IMG/VR virus record: IMGVR_UViG_3300042475_000978
Coordinates: 1 to 30,480 of that record
Length of the DNA: 30,480 nt
Reading direction: 5' to 3' (one strand)
Source of the DNA: a virus
This document shows, piece by piece, positions 1 through 6,114 of this stretch (position 1 is its first letter; each line of letters starts with the position of its first letter). Under the pieces are notes generated by a model. That model was not told where the DNA came from. It made no database searches and was given only the letters and a program-made list of their open reading frames with translations. Made by a program: the position numbers and the translations under genes.

Positions 1-57
1 ATATTTAACTGCCTTGACACCTTTTTTATGTTCGTTTAATAGTTGTTCTATTTTCAT
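1..57 (-). CDS. N-terminus of an unidentified protein, cut by the left edge
   Basis: Only the first 19 codons lie in the window (MKIEQLLNEHKKGVKAVKY). The ATG at 57-55 overlaps the TGA stop of the upstream gene in an ATGA junction, the same coupling used repeatedly in this region, and this supports a real start. The first nine residues end in L-L-N-E and resemble the short leader seen on neighbouring proteins. No function can be assigned from this stub. Confidence 0.6.
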   Translation of the reverse strand, partial: MKIEQLLNEHKKGVKAVKY

Positions 58-770
58 AATGATTTAAGACTCAATTCTTCATCTTCTAAATTATAGATAT
101 GTTGCCTTAACTTATCTATTAATCCTCTAGCACGTAATACTTTAAAAGCTAGATTCTCTACGCTAAATTCACCCGCGCGGTCTAACCCTGCTTTGCGTAT
201 TCGTGCTATTTCGTCCTTAATTGCTTGAGCTTGATCAATATCTTTGCTCTGTAATGCCTGCTGTATTTTATCAGTGTAATTATTTACCTTGTCTTGTACG
301 TCGTCATCATTGATGTTAGCACGTTCTGATTTAGGTTCACTAATCCAACGATCGTCTAACACACTGTAAATACCTGCACTATGATGTACCTGTTCACTGT
401 CCTGCACATATACTTCAACATCTATACCCTTGACCTTGATATCATGATTAAAATTATACTGATTCTTTTTAGCATCAAATAAACTTTTTAGGTATATGGA
501 TTGTTCCTGAGATACTGTGACAATTAAGTGCAAATCTAAATCGCTATGTTTGGTATAAGTGTATGCGGCGTTGCTACCGCTGATAGTGATGTCTTTGAGA
601 TTTAACTTAGGAATATCAATGAAATCTATAAAATGTTTAGCAATTTGTAATAGTTTAAATCGAATTATAGGTTTTAATTGATTATTTTTCCAAAGACGTG
701 GATTTAAAGTATCATGAAAGATAACAGCATCATCTACTACAGCTTCTTGTGTAAGTTCTCTCAAATACAT
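54..770 (-). CDS. Pol-beta superfamily nucleotidyltransferase-like protein
   Basis: A 238-aa protein that looks like a minimal nucleotidyltransferase. ITISGSNAAYTYTKHSDLDL (61-80) contains the G-S helix turn (G65-S66) and the D77-x-D79 metal pair. A likely third carboxylate is in GIDVEVYVQD (D117/E119). The family is widespread in marine T4-like phages, but its substrate is not known to me. The C-terminal half (about 150-235) is helical and charged. The N-terminus, MYLRELTQEA, resembles a T4-type capsid-targeting leader with a possible L/I-x-x-E processing site, so the protein may be head-packaged; this is inference. It starts 3 nt after the stop of the upstream coiled-coil gene and ends in an ATGA overlap with the next gene. 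The fold assignment is firm; the biological role is unknown. Confidence 0.82.
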   Translation of the reverse strand: MYLRELTQEAVVDDAVIFHDTLNPRLWKNNQLKPIIRFKLLQIAKHFIDFIDIPKLNLKDITISGSNAAYTYTKHSDLDLHLIVTVSQEQSIYLKSLFDAKKNQYNFNHDIKVKGIDVEVYVQDSEQVHHSAGIYSVLDDRWISEPKSERANINDDDVQDKVNNYTDKIQQALQSKDIDQAQAIKDEIARIRKAGLDRAGEFSVENLAFKVLRARGLIDKLRQHIYNLEDEELSLKSL

Positions 771-773
771 TGT

Positions 774-1160
774 TCATTGTTCTAATATTTTTACTACAGT
801 TTCCCAATAAGCACCTATCCATCCTAATACTGCTATTCCACCTAGTATTAAGTATGACCATTTTGCTCTAAATTTTTCTAGATCTGATATTTTATCAGCT
901 AATTCATTATGTTGCTCTGTCTGTATCTTGTGCAGTTCGTCTGCATGAGCAAAAAATTTGTCTCTATTAGATCTATACTCACCTAGCATAGTGTCCAGCT
1001 TCTCATTGACCTGATCTCTAGTACGATCTAGGCAATCATGCATGTCTTTAACATCGACTTTTAAGTCATCTAACTTTTCGTCAATCGCTTCTACTTTAGT
1101 TTCCAACACACTAACACGTTCTTGTGTAGGAATAGCTTCTAATTTTGCTGCTCGTGCCAT
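774..1160 (-). CDS. Coiled-coil protein with C-terminal membrane anchor
   Basis: 128 aa. Residues 15-100 are almost entirely charged heptad-like helix (for example VSVLETKVEAIDEKLDDLKV), followed by one hydrophobic segment at about 101-117 (WSYLILGGIAVLGWIGA) and a short tail. This layout, a soluble coiled coil and then a single C-terminal transmembrane helix, is seen in XhlA-type lysis accessory proteins and some phage membrane proteins, but there is no diagnostic motif. An AAGGAG ribosome binding site lies about 7 nt before the ATG, and a T4-like late promoter box lies 72 nt upstream, so this gene probably has its own late transcript. No recognised holin, endolysin or spanin sits beside it, so a lysis role is only one possibility. 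Confidence 0.75.
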   Translation of the reverse strand: MARAAKLEAIPTQERVSVLETKVEAIDEKLDDLKVDVKDMHDCLDRTRDQVNEKLDTMLGEYRSNRDKFFAHADELHKIQTEQHNELADKISDLEKFRAKWSYLILGGIAVLGWIGAYWETVVKILEQ

Positions 1161-1231
1161 TGGGGCATCTCCTTGTAATTTTTGTTGTTAAAAAATGCCA
1201 AAAAAATGCCTAATTTTGTGCCTGTACATTA

Positions 1232-1239
1232 TATTTATT
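1232..1239 (-). promoter_or_regulatory. T4-like late promoter box AATAAATA
   Basis: On the minus strand the sequence reads CAATAAATATAATG, close to the T4 late consensus TATAAATA. It overlaps the TAA stop of the upstream gene and lies 72 nt before the coiled-coil gene at 1160, leaving room for a leader and the AAGGAG site. The match is by eye. Confidence 0.55.
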
Positions 1240-1609
1240 GTTTAAAATCAAAAATGATATTATGCCCTAATTTAAAATATGCAGCGTCTAGCTCCACATC
1301 TTCAGTTAAATTAGCTATAAATGGTACAAATTCAAAACTGTCTTTTAATTTTCCTATGTTGTCGCCATCTTTAGAAAATACTTCTTCAGATTCCATGTGC
1401 CATTCAAAGTACCAACAATCGATGTCAGGACGTCCAAATATATCAGCGGGTATTCGTTTAGGTGCTTGATCATAATGCATGTTGCCGCTGAGTTGTATGG
1501 TCTGTGTTACAGTATCAAAGTTTTGTTGTTGATTACGCTCTAGACTTTTACCACTTCTATGTTGTCCTGTGGCTGTAATGTCCGCTAATGTATAAAGATA
1601 ATAAAGCAT
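1235..1609 (-). CDS. Unknown phage protein, 124 aa
   Basis: I do not recognise this protein. The frame is open from 1663, but the upstream part runs through a clear terminator hairpin and encodes a spurious hydrophobic stretch. I therefore take the ATG at 1609, giving MLYYLYTLADITATGQHRSG. The protein is acidic in its C-terminal half, with the segment WYFEWHMESEEVFSKDGDN and many aromatic residues, and looks like a compact soluble or structural protein. No strong Shine-Dalgarno sequence precedes 1609. It sits downstream of the highly structured gene at 1679-2101 but beyond its terminator, so it may depend on read-through. Confidence 0.65.
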   Translation of the reverse strand: MLYYLYTLADITATGQHRSGKSLERNQQQNFDTVTQTIQLSGNMHYDQAPKRIPADIFGRPDIDCWYFEWHMESEEVFSKDGDNIGKLKDSFEFVPFIANLTEDVELDAAYFKLGHNIIFDFKQ

Positions 1610-1628
1610 TAGTTTATTTAACAGCCAT

Positions 1629-1654
1629 AAAAAAAGGCCTACAAAAAGTAGGCC
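1629..1654 (-). terminator. Rho-independent terminator after the 1679-2101 gene
   Basis: A perfect 7-bp stem, GGCCTAC / GTAGGCC (1636-1642 with 1648-1654), has a 5-nt loop and is followed on the minus strand by seven U residues (1629-1635). It lies 25 nt past the stop of the structural gene and is well formed. The same stem sequence recurs upstream of that gene. Confidence 0.85.
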
Positions 1655-1678
1655 CCTTCCCATCCCTAGGAAAAACTA

Positions 1679-2101
1679 TTATACGTGGTTAGCTAATAGT
1701 GGGAAACCTGTGCCACGAGTAACTGTTGCAGAGGTTAAGTCGATGCTGTTTGCACCAACTGTTGCACCTAGGCCCTGAATAAGGTCTTCTAAGTGAGCTG
1801 CGAAACTTTCGCTGTTTGTACCATCATATGTATCAGTACCAAAATCGCCTTCGACGTAGATGTCGATTAACTGACCTGCGTTAGCGCCTGAGTCTGCACG
1901 TAAAGCACTGTGACCAACAATGGTACACATTGTGCTGATAGTACGTAGTGCAATTTGTACACACTCATTTGGGCCCATTTCTGTTGAACCAAAGTTTGTT
2001 GCGTTGACTGCAAAGTCAAGCGTGTACATGTCTAGGGTTTTACCTAGGAAAAATCTACCTGTATTTGCTAATTCTGGATTAACTTTTGTTTGAATCGCCA
2101 T
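1679..2101 (-). CDS. Putative virion structural protein (marine T4-like family)
   Basis: 140 aa, beginning MAIQTKVNPELANTGRFFLG. It is rich in small and polar residues, with IYVEGDFGTDTYDGTNSESF and a regular hydrophobic pattern typical of small beta-rich phage structural proteins. I recognise the overall pattern (MAIQTK..., LRADSGAN, VEGDFGT..YDG..SE) from marine T4-like phage hypothetical or structural proteins, but cannot name a T4 counterpart. It has a strong AGGAG site 7 nt before the ATG, a leader with two hairpins and a terminator directly downstream. It is thus set up as its own transcription unit, fitting an abundantly made virion or assembly protein. The exact role is unknown. Confidence 0.75.
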   Translation of the reverse strand: MAIQTKVNPELANTGRFFLGKTLDMYTLDFAVNATNFGSTEMGPNECVQIALRTISTMCTIVGHSALRADSGANAGQLIDIYVEGDFGTDTYDGTNSESFAAHLEDLIQGLGATVGANSIDLTSATVTRGTGFPLLANHV

Positions 2102-2108
2102 AATAAAT

Positions 2109-2113
2109 CTCCT
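2109..2113 (-). promoter_or_regulatory. Ribosome binding site AGGAG of the structural gene
   Basis: AGGAG on the minus strand, 7 nt before the ATG at 2101, directly follows the two leader hairpins and leaves the start region itself unpaired. Confidence 0.7.
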
Positions 2114-2125
2114 CGTTTGGCTTTT

Positions 2126-2160
2126 GCTTGTTCTCTACAAGCAGCCTACACCATGTAGGC
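2126..2160 (-). promoter_or_regulatory. Two tandem hairpins in the 5' leader of the 1679-2101 gene
   Basis: On the minus strand, GCCTACA-TGG-TGTAGGC (2144-2160, 7 bp) is followed one base later by GCTTGT-AGAGA-ACAAGC (2126-2142, 6 bp). Neither has a U-tract, so these are probably leader structures (transcript stabiliser or translation control) rather than terminators. A degenerate late-promoter-like GTAAATAA lies just upstream, around 2171-2178. The first stem repeats the GCCTAC/GTAGGC sequence of the downstream terminator. Confidence 0.55.
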
Positions 2161-2221
2161 CATTGTAATATTATTTACCAAAACTAGAAAAAATACTGCT
2201 GATATGCTGTATTTTGTTGCT

Positions 2222-3367
2222 TTAGGTAGGAGTCCACCGACGTCTAGGCACTAGTTTTACATTACCAAACTGTTTTTTAGGGTCTGCATAGCGCACACGC
2301 CCTTCACCTTCTGTATCCCAAATTTCTCCTCGACCTTGTTCTGCCTGGTCAATAACTTGATCTTTGAGATTCATTATTCTAGATACTAAACCAAAAATAG
2401 CATCCAGTGCTTGTGAATTTTCTCTAGATTTTTGTTCAATTTTTGTCTGCTTAGGTGTACTAACTTTACTGGATTTTAACCAATTGAAAAAGTGGTTAGC
2501 ACCTAAATTATCTAATTGGTGGCCTTTGGCTGTTTGATTAACATAGGTATATAAAATATTTTTTAGATCTCCTAGTCCAGGAGTTTCTTGTAAAAAGTTA
2601 TCAATCTGTTTACTGTGCTGCCCAAGATAATTTTCTACGGCTTCTATTTCCGATGTATCTAAGCTGACAGGATTGCTATTATAAACAGGACCTTGAACAA
2701 TCAATTGAGGATTTTTGTTAAACATGCTAAAATCATCTAAAGGCTTTTGTTCACTGTCATCCATGCCAAACTCAGGAAAGTAAGCATGACCAACTACCAT
2801 GACCCTAGCATTACTGATGCTCTGTCCTAGTGGACTATCCTGTCTAACATGGTAGCAAGTTTTACTTTTAGGATTAGGACAAAATGTATAAACGCCATTT
2901 TCTAATTTAGGAGGAGCTAGGAACAATCCATCAGCATACACAAACCCAACAAAGTTTTTAGGTGTTGATCTATCAAATAATGGATATAGATTAGCAAATT
3001 GTTTAGCAAACATTTGTCTAGCACGAGATTCTTCTGGGGTTTTAGGACTGCCACTTTTATTGGCAATAAAGTCTTCGAGATCGTTAGGATTATCAGTCTT
3101 AGCACCACGGGTCCAACCATTATGTCCAGATAAAATTAATGGGCCGCCTGCACGTTCTCTTCCCCAATAAATTTGGGGATTGCCATCCCATTTCATTCTA
3201 AGGCTTTGACTGCCTTCTGAGGACATTAATTCTTTAAGATGTTCTAGTGCTTCCATAGTGCCTCTGCTACCGTGAAAAAACACTAGATCTTCTAAGTGGT
3301 TAAATGCTCTACCTAATTTTTTAAGCACAGGCTTTGTTTCTTCAAATAAAAATTCTTTAGCTCTCAT
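2222..3367 (-). CDS. KWDG-motif protein, ligase/nucleotidyltransferase-like (DUF6267-type)
   Basis: 381 aa. LRMKWDGNPQIYWGRE (57-71) carries K-W-D-G, matching motif I (KxDG) of ATP-dependent DNA/RNA ligases and capping enzymes, in which the Lys (K59 here) is adenylated. FVGFVYADGLFLAP (139-152) resembles the later F-x-G-x-x-x-D/E-G-L-F strand of that fold. The rest is not a standard ligase. The family occurs in marine T4-like phages, usually annotated as unknown; the DUF6267 label is from memory. The N-terminus MRAKEFLFEE closely mimics the T4 internal-protein leader (EF-I/L-x-E), suggesting head packaging and cleavage (inference). The start overlaps the metalloprotease stop (ATGA), making it the last gene of a coupled four-gene set. 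Whether it joins nucleic acid or adenylates protein is unknown. Confidence 0.8.
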   Translation of the reverse strand: MRAKEFLFEETKPVLKKLGRAFNHLEDLVFFHGSRGTMEALEHLKELMSSEGSQSLRMKWDGNPQIYWGRERAGGPLILSGHNGWTRGAKTDNPNDLEDFIANKSGSPKTPEESRARQMFAKQFANLYPLFDRSTPKNFVGFVYADGLFLAPPKLENGVYTFCPNPKSKTCYHVRQDSPLGQSISNARVMVVGHAYFPEFGMDDSEQKPLDDFSMFNKNPQLIVQGPVYNSNPVSLDTSEIEAVENYLGQHSKQIDNFLQETPGLGDLKNILYTYVNQTAKGHQLDNLGANHFFNWLKSSKVSTPKQTKIEQKSRENSQALDAIFGLVSRIMNLKDQVIDQAEQGRGEIWDTEGEGRVRYADPKKQFGNVKLVPRRRWTPT

Positions 3368-3771
3368 TCGAATATATCTCTATGTAATTTACCGTATAGT
3401 TTCATTAGATAGCCAGCTTTTGCATCTGCTTCAACTTCTAATGGACTGCCTGGACCATGTTCCTTGGCACGTTGAATATCACCTACTTGTCCTTGTTTAA
3501 CATGCACTAGTTCATGACACACAGTTCTTAATATGTCTACCATATTACGATTACCTACATAAACGACCATATGATTATTTTGAAAATCATACTGTCCTGT
3601 TCTATGTTGATCTTGTGCGTCATCTTTATCGTAGCTAAACACTATCTGTAATGGCTCGTCAGCAAGGCCGATTCTTTTCTTTGACCATTCAATAAAATGT
3701 TTAACTCTTTGTTCTCGACGATTACTAGGTTTAACAATGTCTTCGATACGATCTAATTCTTGAAATCTCAT
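3364..3771 (-). CDS. Small HExxH zinc metalloprotease-like protein
   Basis: 135 aa. CHELVHVKQG contains the zinc motif H86-E87-L88-V89-H90, and a glutamate in LEVEADAKAGYLM (E112 or E114) about 25 residues later is a likely third ligand. This H-E-x-x-H...E arrangement is shared by SprT-like and ImmA/IrrE-like zincins. The fold is compact, with a short helical N-terminal region. The leader MRFQELDRIE again has the M-R-x-x-E-L...E pattern. Both ends overlap neighbours by ATGA, between a nucleotidyltransferase and a KWDG protein, so co-translation is likely. The target protein is unknown; processing of virion or host proteins is possible. Confidence 0.82.
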   Translation of the reverse strand: MRFQELDRIEDIVKPSNRREQRVKHFIEWSKKRIGLADEPLQIVFSYDKDDAQDQHRTGQYDFQNNHMVVYVGNRNMVDILRTVCHELVHVKQGQVGDIQRAKEHGPGSPLEVEADAKAGYLMKLYGKLHRDIFE

Positions 3772-4529
3772 TGTAACCTATCCATCATCATACGGAACCA
3801 ATCTGTAGTTCCGACATTTACACTTTCATTCTGTTTAGGCCAGTTTTCATCTGAAACCGCATTTCTGGCTCTAGGGTCATTGATGCCTTGTGGCAATTTT
3901 TCCAGTATTCTTTCTACACTGCCTAAGTCTTGACCTGACGCACCTGGTCCTAATAATACCACTGCTACTTCATCGGCATCTTGACTGATTAGATCAGCTT
4001 TTTTACCATCAGGTCCTCGGGAAAATAATCCTTGAAATCCGCTCCACATCATTCCATAAGGGTGTTCAGATGTTCTAGTTTCTTTAGCAATACTGGATAA
4101 GAGAATATGTTTATGTACTCCTTTGAATGGAGTGTTTTCTACGCTATAATCATGTTGATGAAATTTACTGACCTGTCCTGCATTTTTTACCAACATTATG
4201 TCTACTTGAGCAAACTTATCACCGTTAGGTATTTTCACATGCACATTAATACCTGTTTGTGCAGATGCATAACCTCTATCCATTAAGTAATTTTTTAAAC
4301 TGGCTCTAGCTGATTTTTCATCTTTAGTAGCTGTAGCTTTAAGCATTTGTTCTGCATCAACCATTATGTCCATATCGCCTGAACTGGCTTTATGTCCGGC
4401 GGATCCTACAGGAATTAAATCAATTCCTTTGGGCATGATATTCTGTGCAAATTTAAAAATTGCTTCTGCTTCTTTTTTGCTAAAAGGTTCTACATCGGGA
4501 AAAACATTTCCGCCCTCATTTAAGATCAT
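3768..4529 (-). CDS. Pol-beta-type nucleotidyltransferase-like protein
   Basis: Start chosen at ATG 4529 (MILNEGGNVFPDVEPFSKKE), with an AGGAAAG site about 7 nt upstream; the open frame extends to 4595 but that part is covered by the preceding gene. The protein is 253 aa. LIPVGSAGHKASSGDMDIMV holds G42-S43 and D52-x-D54, the metal-binding signature of the superfamily, and FAQVDIML gives a third Asp (D110). KFHQHDYSVENTPFKGVHKH is a conserved-looking central segment. It differs clearly in sequence from the other nucleotidyltransferase at 54-770. It overlaps the upstream gene by 14 nt and the metalloprotease by ATGA. Substrate unknown. Confidence 0.83.
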   Translation of the reverse strand: MILNEGGNVFPDVEPFSKKEAEAIFKFAQNIMPKGIDLIPVGSAGHKASSGDMDIMVDAEQMLKATATKDEKSARASLKNYLMDRGYASAQTGINVHVKIPNGDKFAQVDIMLVKNAGQVSKFHQHDYSVENTPFKGVHKHILLSSIAKETRTSEHPYGMMWSGFQGLFSRGPDGKKADLISQDADEVAVVLLGPGASGQDLGSVERILEKLPQGINDPRARNAVSDENWPKQNESVNVGTTDWFRMMMDRLQ

Positions 4530-4776
4530 TTTTGCTTTCCTGTATTTTTTTAATGCCGCGTTTAAATTTAGCTGGTTCACCGGTACGGATAGCATTTAAG
4601 AATCGACGCTCTAATTCAGCTGCGGTTTCTAAATCATACTGTTCTTTGATCAAACTTAGTAAGTTGATTGCACTTTCGATTAGATTGCTGCCTCTGCTTT
4701 CGATGACTTGATCCTTATCTCGACTTATGCCCAAGTCACTTAATTCTTGTAGGATACTTCTAGTGCTTTTCCTCAT
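4516..4776 (-). CDS. Small helical protein, first gene of the enzyme cassette
   Basis: 86 aa, strongly charged and predicted helical (MRKSTRSILQELSDLGISRD at the start, AAELERRFLNAIRTGEPAKF toward the end). Proteins of this shape sit before the same nucleotidyltransferase in other marine T4-like phages as I remember them, but no function is known to me. A possible AAAGGA site lies upstream of the ATG. The 3' end overlaps the nucleotidyltransferase start by 14 nt. It could be a partner or an adaptor for the downstream enzymes. Confidence 0.72.
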   Translation of the reverse strand: MRKSTRSILQELSDLGISRDKDQVIESRGSNLIESAINLLSLIKEQYDLETAAELERRFLNAIRTGEPAKFKRGIKKIQESKNDLK

Positions 4777-4796
4777 CGTAATCCGTTCCTTTTGTA

Positions 4797-4804
4797 TATT
4801 TAAC
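4797..4804 (-). promoter_or_regulatory. Possible late promoter box GTTAAATA
   Basis: The minus-strand GTTAAATA differs by one base from NATAAATA and lies 20 nt before the ATG at 4776, at the head of the leftward enzyme cassette. It forms one half of a divergent promoter region with the plus-strand box at 4827. Weak because of the mismatch. Confidence 0.35.
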
Positions 4805-4826
4805 CTTTTTTACACTTACGTTACAT

Positions 4827-4834
4827 AATAAATA
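4827..4834 (+). promoter_or_regulatory. T4-like late promoter box AATAAATA
   Basis: Plus-strand AATAAATA matches the late consensus at seven of eight positions. It lies 29 nt before the ATG at 4864, with AGGAG at 4853-4857. It is the only evident promoter for the rightward three-gene unit. Confidence 0.55.
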
Positions 4835-4863
4835 CTGTACACATTTACACATAGGAGACACAA

Positions 4864-5010
4864 ATGTTAGCATTTTTTGAACGAATAGTCAAATTTTTCA
4901 GCCATCAAAGCGAGCTGGATCAATACATACAGTCACACAACCCTAAAAACGCCGCAGATGTCGAACGTATAGTACAAGAATATACCTATAAACAAATGAG
5001 AGGCTGGTAA
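4864..5010 (+). CDS. Micro-protein, 48 aa, helical
   Basis: A short gene with strong translation signals: AGGAG 6 nt before ATG and a TAATG overlap with the next gene. The product begins MLAFFERIVKFFSHQSELDQ and ends in YTYKQMRGW. It has an amphipathic N-terminal helix followed by the segment S-H-N-P-K-N-A-A-D-V-E-R. The pattern (short aromatic helix, then LDxYI..., then A-D-V/L-E-R) resembles DUF3563-type small proteins, but that is from memory. Function unknown. Confidence 0.7.
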   Translation: MLAFFERIVKFFSHQSELDQYIQSHNPKNAADVERIVQEYTYKQMRGW

Positions 5011-5129
5011 TGAAATGGGTTTATAGATTTATTAACTGTATTGCAGAATTTCAACAACGTAGGGCAGATTTGTATCTTCAACATTTATCCAGTCAAAATA
5101 CTGCGGAAAAGAGCCAAAAAGAAAAATGA
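5010..5129 (+). CDS. Micro-protein, 39 aa
   Basis: Starts at the ATG of a TAATG junction and stops within an ATGA junction with the hydrolase gene, so both ends are translationally coupled. The product (MKWVYRFINCIAEFQQRRAD at the start) has a short aromatic and hydrophobic N-terminus, then a charged, Gln-rich tail ending in EKSQKEK. No independent Shine-Dalgarno sequence is evident; expression probably depends on re-initiation. It could be a membrane-associated partner of the hydrolase, but nothing proves it. Confidence 0.6.
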   Translation: MKWVYRFINCIAEFQQRRADLYLQHLSSQNTAEKSQKEK

Positions 5130-5704
5130 TATTAGTTTATATTCATGGAGCCAGTGCTACTAGTGAAAGTTTTAACTACATAAGAGAACACATTGGTCAA
5201 CAAGATATTGTAATCAACTATGACAGTCGTAACGGGTTTGAAAAAAATCTAGCTGACATGAAAATTCAACTAGAAAATATTAAAGACATCTTTTTTATTG
5301 GACACAGCTTAGGTGGCATCTATGCTCTGTTTCTAGCTAATGAAATACCCGATCAGGTGTTAGGCGCTGTAACACTAAGCACACCTTATGGTGGAGCAGA
5401 AGCTGCGGATTATGCCAAATACTTTTTACCTTTTAGTAGATTAATGAAAGATATTGGACCTAGTAGTTGGGTAATGAGACAAGCAGACAAAATTAAGATA
5501 CAACATCCATGGTCTAATGTAGTTACTACAAAAGGACAAAGTCCTTTCATTATCGAACCTAATGATGGTGTGGTTACCATTAAAAGTCAAAAGCATCATG
5601 AAAATATAGAATTAATTGAAATAGATTACAATCACTATGAAGTCGTTCTCAGTGAACGTGTAATAAAGATAATTAAAGAACGAATAAAAAAACTTAAAAA
5701 ATAA
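5126..5704 (+). CDS. Alpha/beta hydrolase (lipase/esterase-like)
   Basis: 192 aa. LVYIHGASATSES (3-15) supplies the oxyanion-side H-G segment, FFIGHSLGGIYAL (56-68) the nucleophile elbow with Ser61, IEPNDGVVT the acid (Asp147), and IDYNHYEVV the catalytic His170. All three members of the triad are therefore visible in the expected order. The size is minimal for the fold, with a small cap region around 90-130. The nearest functional analogues are small lipases and serine esterases acting on acyl esters; the substrate cannot be read from sequence. It is the last gene of a three-gene rightward unit coupled by ATGA. A role in attacking host lipids or acylated surface glycan is possible. Confidence 0.88.
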   Translation: MILVYIHGASATSESFNYIREHIGQQDIVINYDSRNGFEKNLADMKIQLENIKDIFFIGHSLGGIYALFLANEIPDQVLGAVTLSTPYGGAEAADYAKYFLPFSRLMKDIGPSSWVMRQADKIKIQHPWSNVVTTKGQSPFIIEPNDGVVTIKSQKHHENIELIEIDYNHYEVVLSERVIKIIKERIKKLKK

Positions 5705-5705
5705 G

Positions 5706-5734
5706 TTGTATTTTATGTTCTAGGCATATATAAT
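5706..5734 (+). promoter_or_regulatory. Sigma-70-like promoter for the gene at 5786
   Basis: TTGTAT (5706-5711) and TATAAT (5729-5734) are separated by exactly 17 bp. The -10 is perfect, while the -35 matches at three positions. The predicted start of transcription is near 5741, leaving a leader of about 45 nt. This is unlike the late-type boxes elsewhere in the window and suggests host-polymerase expression. Confidence 0.55.
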
Positions 5735-5738
5735 ATTG

Positions 5739-5758
5739 TATCAGCAAAAATACTGATA
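5739..5758 (+). promoter_or_regulatory. Inverted repeat at the predicted transcription start
   Basis: TATCAG (5739-5744) and CTGATA (5753-5758) form a 6-bp inverted repeat with an 8-nt spacer, right at or just after the expected start of the 5706-5734 promoter. It could be an operator or a small 5' hairpin. There is no direct evidence of binding. Confidence 0.35.
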
Positions 5759-5785
5759 TCAGACATACACACAAAGGAGATTTTT

Positions 5786-6055
5786 ATGTCATTTGAAACA
5801 CCAAAACTACCAGAAGTTAAATTCAATAAGAACGGATATGAAATCCGTACAGACATTTTAGCAATGGCCAAGGATCTTGTTGCTCAGGAATACACTTATA
5901 AATTCCAAGGTTGGGAAATGAGTGCTAAACGTGACGAAAAAACAGGTCAGATCGTTACTACGGTTGGTATGCCAGAAATTCCAGGTCTTGACAAAGTTCT
6001 TGAAACAGCTGAAAAGATGTATAGCTTTGTAAATCAAGGCACAGGTAAAAAATAA
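5786..6055 (+). CDS. Small conserved marine T4-like phage protein
   Basis: 89 aa (MSFETPKLPEVKFNKNGYEI at the start). The segments YEIRTDILAMAKDL, KFQGWEMSAKRDE and MPEIPGLDKVLETAEKMY look strongly constrained. I recognise the family as recurrent in marine T4-like phages, without an assigned function. It is soluble and mixed alpha/beta, with no signal or membrane segment. An AAAGGAG site precedes the ATG by 6 nt, a sigma-70-like promoter lies directly upstream and a strong terminator downstream, so this is a monocistronic, probably highly expressed gene. Confidence 0.82.
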   Translation: MSFETPKLPEVKFNKNGYEIRTDILAMAKDLVAQEYTYKFQGWEMSAKRDEKTGQIVTTVGMPEIPGLDKVLETAEKMYSFVNQGTGKK

Positions 6056-6088
6056 TCCTGTATAACAGTAAGTTGTAAAAGCAATAAA

Positions 6089-6110
6089 GGGCTCTTAGGA
6101 GCCCTTTTTT
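6089..6110 (+). terminator. Rho-independent terminator after the gene at 5786
   Basis: The stem GGGCTC / GAGCCC (6089-6094 with 6099-6104) has a TTAG loop and is followed by six T residues, with AAA/TTT able to extend the stem. It sits between convergent genes and may also work weakly for the minus-strand gene ending at 6115. Confidence 0.88.
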
Positions 6111-6114
6111 ATTA

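Noticed and set aside
774-1160. Firm holin or XhlA assignment for the coiled-coil membrane protein
   Set aside because: Topology alone fits, but there is no diagnostic motif and no endolysin or spanin neighbour.
1182-1469. Plus-strand open frame opposite the coiled-coil and 124-aa genes
   Set aside because: No ribosome site, and its composition is that of an antisense shadow across two better minus-strand genes and their late promoter.
1610-1663. Start of the 1235-1609 gene at 1663, adding a hydrophobic segment
   Set aside because: That stretch is the terminator hairpin and its U-tract read as codons, which produces an artificial hydrophobic peptide.
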